Positions 25,029 through 31,901 of a stretch of 64,000 bases of DNA are shown here, one piece after another (within the stretch, counting starts at the first letter, position 1; every line of letters starts with the position of its first letter). The notes below the pieces were generated by a model that was given only the letters and a program-made list of their open reading frames with translations, had not been told where the DNA came from and ran no database searches. The DNA comes from Streptomyces sp. ISL-98 (GTDB lineage: Bacteria > Actinomycetota > Actinomycetes > Streptomycetales > Streptomycetaceae): NCBI RefSeq assembly GCF_018614055.1, contig NZ_JAGGPB010000038.1, forward strand, positions 1-64,000, read 5' to 3'. Position numbers and translations under genes: made by a program.

Positions 25029-25450
25029 CGGCCGCCCCGGGCATCGGCGATGTGCACCAGCTGGTTGAGGGCGGTGGTGGTGTACCAGCCGCAGTCGATC
25101 AGCTCGTTGCGGCCGATGTACTTCGGCAGGAGGGCATCCTCCATGGCCCGCAGGTGGACCAGGCAGTCCGGGCAGCGACGCGAGAGGTGCACGAGGTAGC
25201 GGGGGTGGGCGGTGATGTACGACTGTGCGCCGCCGGTCGCATCGCGCAGCCGCCATCCGTCCTCGTCGGTCGGGGTGTGCCAGGACGGGGCGACCACACG
25301 CATGGCGTCTCCCCACAGTTCTCCGCCGGCGACACCCTTCAGGACGACGACCGTGTCGCCTGCCTGAAAGTGGGCGTGGGTGATGTCCCGGTCGGGGGTG
25401 AACGGGTCGGGCGTCGGAGCGAACACCGGAGTGGGTGGGGGCAGGGACAT
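25025..25450 (-). CDS. Hypothetical protein, 141 aa
   Basis: ATG at 25450 with GGAAGGA five bases upstream. The N-terminus is Pro-rich, then FQAGDTVVVLKGVAGGELWG suggests a small beta-barrel, and CPDCLVHLRAMEDALL carries a single CxxC. It overlaps the relaxase-like gene by 4 nt. A conserved hairpin lies 53 bp before its start. No family recognised. Confidence 0.6.
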   Translation of the reverse strand: MSLPPPTPVFAPTPDPFTPDRDITHAHFQAGDTVVVLKGVAGGELWGDAMRVVAPSWHTPTDEDGWRLRDATGGAQSYITAHPRYLVHLSRRCPDCLVHLRAMEDALLPKYIGRNELIDCGWYTTTALNQLVHIADARGGR

Positions 25451-25502
25451 GCGATTCCTTCCACGCGAGGCGGGCGGCGTTGGGAGGAACAATGGTCCGG
25501 AG

Positions 25503-25529
25503 GATCGCCGGTTTGGCTAACCGGCGATC
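25503..25529. promoter_or_regulatory. Perfect 11-bp hairpin shared with 31828-31854
   Basis: Arms GATCGCCGGTT and AACCGGCGATC flank a 5-nt loop between the genes at 25551 and 25450. The arm is followed by CCGGCTATGTTCCG. A near copy with the same downstream CGGCTATGTTGCG motif lies inside the Tn7-like element. No T run follows, so I favour an operator or RNA regulatory hairpin over a terminator. Confidence 0.5.
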
Positions 25530-25550
25530 ACCGGCTATGTTCCGCCTCCG

Positions 25551-26048
25551 TCAGCGGAACGGGTTCTCCGTCCCGCGGTCGTCCTCGCCTGCGGCGTCGA
25601 GCAGTTCGAGCAGGTCGGTGCCCTCAGCGTCCCGCTGGTCGATCCACCACCCGGCGAGGGTGATCGAGCGGGCCTGCTCCTCCAGCTCCGCCCAGTCCGC
25701 CTCGTCCCAGGCACCTTCGACGACCAGGGCGGTGTGGGCGGCGGTCATCAGCTGGTGGCGGGAGCGCTCACCCCAGTCCAGGGCCTTCTCCGGGCCCTCC
25801 AGCGGCGGCATCTCGAACTTGGCGGCCCACTCGGCAGCGGCCTGCTGCTCCTCAGCGCGCTTGGCGGCGAGCCACTGCTCCTTGGACTCGGTGCCGGCGT
25901 CGCGCGATGCCTTCCAGCAGTCGGTGCAGTCCCGGCCACTGAGCCAGCGGGCGAACCCAGCACGCTTGTCGGCGGGACGGTTCGCGAGGTCGTGATCCAC
26001 GCTGTGCCCACAGGTGTGGACAACGTTCCAGGTCGTGCGGACAGCCAT
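25551..26048 (-). CDS. Hypothetical protein with putative zinc-binding N-terminus
   Basis: ATG at 26048 with AAGGAGA seven bases upstream; 165 residues. The N-terminal VVHTCGHSVDHDL and SGRDCTDCWKASRD together supply Cys/His pairs that could bind one zinc. The remainder is helical and acidic (SKEQWLAAKRAEEQQAAAEW). It begins a subset of genes after the MFS transporter. No named family recognised. Confidence 0.65.
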   Translation of the reverse strand: MAVRTTWNVVHTCGHSVDHDLANRPADKRAGFARWLSGRDCTDCWKASRDAGTESKEQWLAAKRAEEQQAAAEWAAKFEMPPLEGPEKALDWGERSRHQLMTAAHTALVVEGAWDEADWAELEEQARSITLAGWWIDQRDAEGTDLLELLDAAGEDDRGTENPFR

Positions 26049-26104
26049 GGATGAATCTCCTTGATATCGGTTGCAAACGGGGGAGTTGAGGGGGCCGGGC
26101 CCCT

Positions 26105-27358
26105 TCAGGGGCGTGCGCCGTGGGCCGGCCGCAGGCGTCTGCCGCGCCCGCTCGGAGAAGGGCCGGGGCCGGCGAGGAGTAGGAAGGCCAGGGCGAAGGC
26201 TGCTCCGGTGGCGGGCAGCGCGGCGCTGGCGAGGGGGTGGTCGGCGAGACGGCCGGCGAGGGCGGTGCCGGCGGCCTGGCCGGCGCCGATCGACAGGATC
26301 AGCCACGCGTACGCCTCGCTGGTGCGACCCGTGGGGGTGAGGGCGTCGGTGGTCACGTAGGCGCAGGCGACCACGACGGTGAGGAACGCGCCGGGCAAGA
26401 CGACCGCGACGGTGGCGGCGTACGGGCTCGGGAGGGCGAGAAGCGGCAGCCACCCCACCAGGAACGCGCCCGCTCCGAGCAGGAGTTGGTGCGTGGGCGA
26501 CCCAGGCCAGGTGCGGCGCCCGTAAACGAGTCCGCCGAGGAAGCTACCGGTCGAGAAGGCTGCGGGCAGCAACCCGGACAGCATGTCCGTGCCATGCGTC
26601 TCGGCCATGGCGACGGCCCAGACGTTCAGGGCGCCGATCGCGAAGCCGATGCCGGCGAGGGAGGTGAACAGCAACACCAGCTCGGGGGAGACCAGCCGCC
26701 GCGCCGGTGTGTCGTCGGCGGTCCTCGGCGCGGGATGCCAGCGGCGCGACGGCGGCGCGGTCGCGACGACGGCGGTGCCGGCCAGGCCGAGGACGGCGGT
26801 GGCCGCGAGCGCGAGGGAGGGAGTGTGGGCGGAGGCGAGCGCGGCGGCGAGCAGGGGCCCGACGATGTACAACAGGCCCTGCGTGCCGGTATCCAGGGCG
26901 AGCGCGGCGTGCCGCAGCCGCTGGTCGGGCAGCAGACTCGGCCACAGGGCTCGCGTGCCGGCTTCGAGGGCCGGCGTGCTCAAGCCGGCCGCGACGACGA
27001 TCACCGTGGCGAGCGCCGGCCCGCCGTGCGGTCCGGCCACCGGAAGGGTCAGCAGCAGGCTGGAGTTGAGCAGGGCGGTGGGGACGTGTACGGCGGTCTG
27101 GCCGTAGCGGTCCATGAGGCGTCCCTTGACCGGCTGCGCCAGCGCGGAGACCAGCCCGTACAGGGCGCTGAGCAGTCCGCCGAAGGCGATGCTGCCGCCG
27201 TTCGCGGTGATCCACAGCAGGATTGCGATGGGAGCCATGCCGTTGGGGAGACGGCCGATGAGGGTGCCGCCGAGGAGGCGAGCGACGTACGGGTTCCCCA
27301 GCACCGCGCGGTAGGTGATGCGCGGTGCCGGGGCCGCCGAGGGAGCGGTCAGGGACAA
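26105..27358 (-). CDS. MFS-type transporter
   Basis: 417 residues with about twelve hydrophobic segments in two halves, typical of a major facilitator. MSLTAPSAAPAPRITYRAVL leads into LLGGTLIGRLPNGMAPIAIL, and the loop after the second helix carries GRLMDRYGQTA, matching the MFS signature G-x-L-x-D-R-x-G. The start is TTG 27358, without a good ribosome binding site. Substrate unknown. An exporter is out of place among conjugation genes and may be a host-benefit or resistance cargo, although it is co-oriented and tightly packed. Confidence 0.8.
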   Translation of the reverse strand: MSLTAPSAAPAPRITYRAVLGNPYVARLLGGTLIGRLPNGMAPIAILLWITANGGSIAFGGLLSALYGLVSALAQPVKGRLMDRYGQTAVHVPTALLNSSLLLTLPVAGPHGGPALATVIVVAAGLSTPALEAGTRALWPSLLPDQRLRHAALALDTGTQGLLYIVGPLLAAALASAHTPSLALAATAVLGLAGTAVVATAPPSRRWHPAPRTADDTPARRLVSPELVLLFTSLAGIGFAIGALNVWAVAMAETHGTDMLSGLLPAAFSTGSFLGGLVYGRRTWPGSPTHQLLLGAGAFLVGWLPLLALPSPYAATVAVVLPGAFLTVVVACAYVTTDALTPTGRTSEAYAWLILSIGAGQAAGTALAGRLADHPLASAALPATGAAFALAFLLLAGPGPSPSGRGRRLRPAHGARP

Positions 27359-27395
27359 CTGGAACTTTCGGTCAGGGAACGGGCGGGGCAGTGCT

Positions 27396-28568
27396 CTACC
27401 GGTGGTGCGCGGACGCCGAGGGGCGGGACGGCGGGGCCGGGGGTGTGGTGCCGAGGGCGGGGCGAGGCCGGATCCGCGGCTTGGGGGTGCGGTGTGGCGG
27501 CAGGACGGCGACGGTCGCTCCGAGGTCCTCCGCCGCCTCGTGCACCTCGCGGGTCAGGAAGCCCAACTGCCGGCCGAGAGCATCGAGCCGGGCGGCAACC
27601 TGCTTGCCCTGCACGCTTTCCAGGGCCTTCGCGAACTGCGCGGCTGTTTCGAGGAGCTCCTGAAGGCGGATCATTGGCCCCGCATTGTGACCGTGCTGGG
27701 TGGCGGTCAGCAGGGCTTCGGAGACGTCGCCTGCAGCATGGGCCTCGATGACGTCCTGGAGCAGTTCCTGCAGGGACACCTCGGGCGCGGGTTCCGGGCG
27801 GTTGAACCGGGAGACGTCCGGCCGCAGCACTCCGGGCGGGACCGCTCGCGGCAGCGCCTGCACGGCCGCGTACTCGTTGGCGTAGTGCCCGATCACCTGC
27901 CAGGCCGGCCCACCCGGGTCGCCGGCCAGGGCGATCACGGTCGAGGTGTCGTCCTCGACCAGGTAGGCGAGCGTGATCGGCCGGCCGTCGGCGGCGTACC
28001 ACGACTCGATCAGATCCAGCTCACCTCCACGCTGCGCAGAGTGCGCCATCTCGGTCCACATCTGCCGTTCCTCGCCGGTCATCTCCGGCTCGGGCTGGTG
28101 GTGCTGGTCGGCGAGGTCGGTGGCGATGTAGCTGTGATCCGCCCAGACGGCGAGGTGCGGCCACACGGCCGTGTGCTGCTCGCGCTCTGCGGCCGAGCCG
28201 GGGTCGGCGGGCCGGTCGAGGACGCGGACGATCTCGGCGTGGGAGGCAGCGAGGCCGTCGAGCAGGGCCCGCCACGCGGGGATATGCCGGGCGGGCGGCA
28301 GCTTGTCGAGAGCGCGACGGGCTGTGTCCAGCAGTTTGTCGGCATGCCGAGCGAGATACGCGACGTATGCCTCGACGGCGGCCTGGTTGCGCCGGGCATG
28401 GGCGGCGGCAGCGGCATCGTGGTGGACGGTTCGTCCGTAGCGGTCCTGCGTGGTGTCGAGCGCCATCTCGGTCTCGCGGTCGATGATGGCCATCCGAAGC
28501 CTGAAGTCGCGGGCCCGGGATACGAGGTCGGTCGCCGCGGTCGCCGCGGTCGCTGGGGTGTCGGGGAT
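27396..28568 (-). CDS. Hypothetical helical protein (start ATC?), 390 aa
   Basis: The first ATG (28493) would start inside a helix. The frame stays open upstream to ATC at 28568, which has AGGAGG five bases before it and an in-frame TAG just beyond, giving N-terminus PDTPATAATAATDLVSRARD. The protein is largely helical (ARHADKLLDTARRALDKLPP), with a central alpha/beta part (GRPITLAYLVEDDTSTVIAL) that recalls the paralogues at 28591 and 30480, then a coiled-coil region and a Pro-rich tail. Function unknown. Confidence 0.65.
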   Translation of the reverse strand: MPDTPATAATAATDLVSRARDFRLRMAIIDRETEMALDTTQDRYGRTVHHDAAAAAHARRNQAAVEAYVAYLARHADKLLDTARRALDKLPPARHIPAWRALLDGLAASHAEIVRVLDRPADPGSAAEREQHTAVWPHLAVWADHSYIATDLADQHHQPEPEMTGEERQMWTEMAHSAQRGGELDLIESWYAADGRPITLAYLVEDDTSTVIALAGDPGGPAWQVIGHYANEYAAVQALPRAVPPGVLRPDVSRFNRPEPAPEVSLQELLQDVIEAHAAGDVSEALLTATQHGHNAGPMIRLQELLETAAQFAKALESVQGKQVAARLDALGRQLGFLTREVHEAAEDLGATVAVLPPHRTPKPRIRPRPALGTTPPAPPSRPSASAHHR

Positions 28569-28590
28569 CGGTTCCTCCTAGTGGTCGGTG

Positions 28591-29607
28591 TCAGCGGTGT
28601 CGGCCCGCACTGGTCACGGCTGTCGGTGGCGGAGGCGCCACGGCGATCGCGACACTCGCGGGCGGGCTGGTGGTCGGCGGGTGGGCGACGGCGCGGACCA
28701 GTTCGATCAGTAGCGGGCCGTCGCCGAGCCAGACGGCCATGGCGTTGCCGGCTGCCGTGGCACTCGTGTCCTCGCCGGTTGTGGCTGCGGCGAGGCTGGC
28801 CTCGACGCGGCTCAGGAGGGCCGTTTGGCCGGCGGTGAGGGGTGGGTGTTCGGCGCGGCGCAGGATGTCGATGAAGGCTGATGCGTGCGTCTGGAACCGG
28901 TCGAGTGCGGCGTCCAGGCCGGTACCGGTGCCGGTGCCGGGCTCGAGGTTTTGGACCCAGTGCAGGTCTTCGTCGACTTCTTCCAGCCGTGACAGGAGCA
29001 CAGCGCGTTCGTACTGGGGCAGGAGCCGGACGCCGATGCTGGCAGCGAGGCCGGGTGCGGTCGTGGCATTGACGCAACCAGGGGCCGGCGCTGTGGCGTT
29101 GAGGTGGTCGGGGCTCGGGAGGAGGGCCCCAGCCAGATACTGGCCGTCCCATGGGCGTTGGACCAGCAGCAGCTCGGTACCGGCGCCGTCGCGGAGTATC
29201 GCGGCACAGGGCACGCGGTAGTCCTGCATCGTGGACAGCAGGGGTCCGGCGTCCCACAGCCAGGATGCGAAGTCGTCCTGTTCCGATTTCTGAGGGAATC
29301 GCTCGATGGTGGCCTCCCAGCTGCCGGGCAGGCGGGCGGCAACGGCGGATGCGATGTCCCCGAGGAACGGGTGCGGGCTGGTGACGACCGCGATGTGGAG
29401 GTCCGCAGCGGCCTGTTGGAGGCTGTTCAGCGAGGCTCGTGCCGTGCCGGGCTCGCTCAGTGAGAGGCGGTGCAGGCCGTCGTTGCCCTGGGCGAAGCCC
29501 GACAGGGCCAGGGCGGTTTCGGCCCACTGGTAGCCGTCTCCGCCGGCCAGGCCGACGATCGTGTCCTGCCCGCTGAGGTGGAGCGTGACGGTGGTGGAAG
29601 AAGTCAG
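28591..29607 (-). CDS. Hypothetical protein, paralogue of 30480-31589 (start CTG?)
   Basis: The frame is coherent from CTG at 29607 (TSSTTVTLHLSGQDTIVGLA): GYQWAETALALSGF, HPFLGDIASAVAARLPGSWE, then the conventional ATG only at residue 127. GGAGA precedes the CTG by seven bases, and no ATG/GTG/TTG exists in between. It aligns with the product of 30480-31589 throughout (PWAHTALEESGF / QWAETALALSGF; ARLLPGQWET / ARLPGSWEA; LLLVERPGHQLDYLLGAF / LLLVQRPWDGQYLAGALL). A tandem duplication, with two small genes between. Confidence 0.7.
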   Translation of the reverse strand: MTSSTTVTLHLSGQDTIVGLAGGDGYQWAETALALSGFAQGNDGLHRLSLSEPGTARASLNSLQQAAADLHIAVVTSPHPFLGDIASAVAARLPGSWEATIERFPQKSEQDDFASWLWDAGPLLSTMQDYRVPCAAILRDGAGTELLLVQRPWDGQYLAGALLPSPDHLNATAPAPGCVNATTAPGLAASIGVRLLPQYERAVLLSRLEEVDEDLHWVQNLEPGTGTGTGLDAALDRFQTHASAFIDILRRAEHPPLTAGQTALLSRVEASLAAATTGEDTSATAAGNAMAVWLGDGPLLIELVRAVAHPPTTSPPASVAIAVAPPPPTAVTSAGRHR

Positions 29608-29632
29608 GGCACAGTCTCCGTGAGCGGGGCGG

Positions 29633-29989
29633 TCAGTGGCGGGGGCGGCGGGCCGCGGTGAATGGCGGTGGCTGGGCGGTCATCGCCGTCCTGGTGAGGC
29701 GGCTGGTCGTCGTCGGCACTGCATCGGAGGGAGGCGTGCGCAGCGACGGGTCGAGGTCGACGCGGTAGCGCGCGGCGGACAGCATCTCGGCGGCCCAGGT
29801 CGCGTGCTCGTTCTCCCACACCTCGCCCATGTCGAACGGCAGGCGGATCCAGTGCCCTCGCAGGGACGGCTCGAAGAGGAAGCCCGCACGTCGCAGGACG
29901 TCTGCGGCGAAGGAGTCGAAGGCGCCGTCGACCTCGACCTCGCCGCCCCGGCCCCGGGTGATGCGGATCGGGTCGCTGTCAGCTCTCAC
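29633..29989 (-). CDS. Hypothetical protein, 118 aa
   Basis: GTG at 29989 overlaps the previous stop (GTGA). The N-terminus RADSDPIRITRGRGGEVEVD and the middle FDSFAADVLRRAGFLFE form a small alpha/beta domain that ends ATWAAEMLSAARYRVDLDPS, followed by a short basic tail. Similar short proteins pair with the larger paralogues here. Function unknown. Confidence 0.6.
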   Translation of the reverse strand: MRADSDPIRITRGRGGEVEVDGAFDSFAADVLRRAGFLFEPSLRGHWIRLPFDMGEVWENEHATWAAEMLSAARYRVDLDPSLRTPPSDAVPTTTSRLTRTAMTAQPPPFTAARRPRH

Positions 29990-30444
29990 CGGCTCCGCCC
30001 CGTCCCCGACGCCGTCAGGTGGACGGTCGGTGCGTAGGCGGGCTTCGGCGGGATCGGCCGCGCGACTGGCCGTGAGGTGGTGAGTGCCGGACCGCGCTGC
30101 GGTGAACGGGCGGCGGCGGCCTGCGCGAGGCGGCTGCGGCGCTCCATCAGCCCATTCGGCAGGGACGGGCGCGGCGGGCTGGGCGCCTCTGCGGGGTCGA
30201 GGGCGACGTCGGCGTGCACGGTGTAGCCCTTTTGGCGCAGGTCGTGGACGGCCTGGCGGGTGCGGCGCGGACCGTCGCGCTCGGGCTCGGTGAGCCGGAA
30301 GAGCCCCGGTTGGTCGGGGACGGGCTCGAACTGCTCCCGCACGAGGAACCAGTGGGCGAGATGCGCGGGCATGGAGGAGGTGAAGGCGGCGACGAAGCCG
30401 TGCTGCTCGTGGGTGCCGAAGGCGAAGTGGGTGCCAGGATCCAA
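29986..30444 (-). CDS. Hypothetical protein, 152 aa
   Basis: TTG at 30444 with AAGGAGA nine bases upstream starts DPGTHFAFGTHEQHGFVAAF. The middle (EQFEPVPDQPGLFRLTEPER, VHDLRQKGYTVHADVALDP) is a small alpha/beta domain comparable in layout to the 118-residue neighbour. The C-terminal third is Pro/Arg-rich and probably disordered. No family recognised. Confidence 0.6.
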   Translation of the reverse strand: MDPGTHFAFGTHEQHGFVAAFTSSMPAHLAHWFLVREQFEPVPDQPGLFRLTEPERDGPRRTRQAVHDLRQKGYTVHADVALDPAEAPSPPRPSLPNGLMERRSRLAQAAAARSPQRGPALTTSRPVARPIPPKPAYAPTVHLTASGTGRSR

Positions 30445-30479
30445 AGGGAGGTGTCTCCTTACGGTTGTGGTGCCGCAGG

Positions 30480-31589
30480 TCAGCGGCGGGGGGCTGGGCG
30501 GCCCGGCGGGAGAGCGCGGGGCGGCGCCGAGACGCCCAGGGCGGGGCGCTGGTGCGGTGTCGCCGCCCGGGCCTGGCGCAGGAACGGTTCGCCGTGGGCG
30601 AGCCAGGTTTCGACGGCCGGCCACGTCCGCGTGTTGCGCTCCGGGCGGCTGAGCGGAGTGCCGCAGGCCAGCCCCTCGCGCACGGTCTCGGCGTCACCGA
30701 GGGCTCCGGCCAGCCGAGCGAGAGCACCGGTGTCCTCGGGCCACGGGGTCGCGGCGGGACGGCACCGGTCGAGCAGCGCGGGAGCGTGATCCAGGACGGT
30801 GCGGAACTCGCGCCAGATGCTGTCCAGGAACTGCTCGGTCGCGGCGCCGAGCGCGTCGATGCCGAGCGGACTGGCGTCGCTGTACCGGCCGGAGGCCACC
30901 ATCCCGGTCCAAACATCGTGCTCGGTGCGGATGCGGTCGAGCGCGTCGGCCACGGCCGCGGTCCGGCGGGCATGGACGGCCCGGTCGTACGCGGGCAGGA
31001 ACCACTCGGTGATCGCCTTCGCCGCCTGGCCGGGGAAGGGCGGCAGGACGATGCTCGTCGGGGCGTGGGGGTCGCCGTAGCCCTCTTCGAGGGACTCAGG
31101 AGCGAAGGCACCGAGCAAGTAGTCGAGTTGGTGGCCGGGGCGTTCGACGAGCAGCAGGGTCGTGCCTGACGTGTTGGTGAGGGTGGCGGCGTACGGGATG
31201 CGTGCGCTCTGCACGGCGCGGCCGAGTTCGTCGCTGTCCCACAGCCAGGGCACGAGGTCCTCCTGCCACACGGGGTGGGAGTAGATCTCGACCTGTGTTT
31301 CCCACTGCCCGGGCAGCAGGCGGGCGATGTCGCGAGCGGCGTCGCCGATGAAGCGCCGGCTACTGGTGGACACGCTCGTGCGGTGCCGCTCGGCGCAGCG
31401 GATCAGTTCGGCCACCGTGGCGCGGGAGGCATCCGGGTCTTCGGCCGCAAGGGCGTAGACGCCGGCGGCGCCACGGCGGAAGCCGGACTCCTCCAACGCG
31501 GTGTGTGCCCAGGGGTATTGCTCGCCAGCGGCGATGGCGACGATGCCAGCATCTCGGCTGTAGGCGAGGATGATCTGCGCCTTAGCCAC
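30480..31589 (-). CDS. Hypothetical protein, 369 aa, first gene beyond the Tn7-like insertion
   Basis: GTG start at 31589 (MAKAQIILAYSRDAGIVAIA), with GAGG nine bases upstream lying in the target-site duplication of the transposon. It is a soluble alpha/beta plus helical protein, paralogous to 28591-29607. Before the insertion, its GTG would have overlapped the stop of the glycosyltransferase gene (GTGGCTAA). It is now 14 bp outside the left end of the 19.6-kb transposon. The nearest transposon gene (tniQ) is co-oriented and could read into it. Confidence 0.7.
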   Translation of the reverse strand: MAKAQIILAYSRDAGIVAIAAGEQYPWAHTALEESGFRRGAAGVYALAAEDPDASRATVAELIRCAERHRTSVSTSSRRFIGDAARDIARLLPGQWETQVEIYSHPVWQEDLVPWLWDSDELGRAVQSARIPYAATLTNTSGTTLLLVERPGHQLDYLLGAFAPESLEEGYGDPHAPTSIVLPPFPGQAAKAITEWFLPAYDRAVHARRTAAVADALDRIRTEHDVWTGMVASGRYSDASPLGIDALGAATEQFLDSIWREFRTVLDHAPALLDRCRPAATPWPEDTGALARLAGALGDAETVREGLACGTPLSRPERNTRTWPAVETWLAHGEPFLRQARAATPHQRPALGVSAPPRALPPGRPAPRR

Positions 31590-31598
31590 GGGCGCGGG

Positions 31599-31603
31599 CC
31601 TCG
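31599..31603. repeat. Target-site duplication, left copy (CCTCG)
   Basis: CCTCG immediately precedes the transposon terminus TGTAGG and is repeated at 51238-51242, immediately after the opposite terminus CCTACA. Five-base duplications are characteristic of Tn7-like transposition. Confidence 0.9.
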
Positions 31604-31720
31604 TGTAGGGAGCGCGACTTCATGAGCACTGGCTCCTGCGGAATCACCGGATTCCGCGCCTGGTGGGCAGCGCGCGTGCTCGGTGATCATGAGCAGAATC
31701 GCCCGCCAGGCTCTGAGCGG
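31604..31720. repeat. Outer left end (LE1) of the Tn7-like element
   Basis: TGTAGGGAGCGCGACTTC is the terminus; it matches the right ends read inward (TGTAGGTTCCGC...). Putative transposase-binding segments follow: ATGAGCACTGGCTCCTGCGG and GGTGATCATGAGCAGAA. Both recur at the internal left end (47941-48040) and, inverted, as TCATGATCACGCGG in the right ends. Confidence 0.8.
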
Positions 31721-31827
31721 TAGTCACTGCGGGTAGCGGGCTCCGCTTCTTGGGCGGCAAGCAGGATGTGTTTTCCACGTTCTCCTCTGGAAGCTGGGGG
31801 GAGGGGGTGAGCTTCAATGGTCTCGAC

Positions 31828-31854
31828 GATCGCCGGTTACCCAAACCGGTGATT
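31828..31854. promoter_or_regulatory. Hairpin motif resembling 25503-25529
   Basis: Arms GATCGCCGGTT and AACCGGTGATT with a 5-nt loop, followed by GTCGGCTATGTTGCG. It lies between the left end and the stop of tniQ. The resemblance to the host-operon hairpin (arms, then CGGCTATGTT) suggests recognition by the same protein or a shared RNA function. Confidence 0.45.
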
Positions 31855-31901
31855 GTCGGCTATGTTGCGGCGGCCGGCTCGGCCCAGGGCGTCAGGCGCG
31901 A

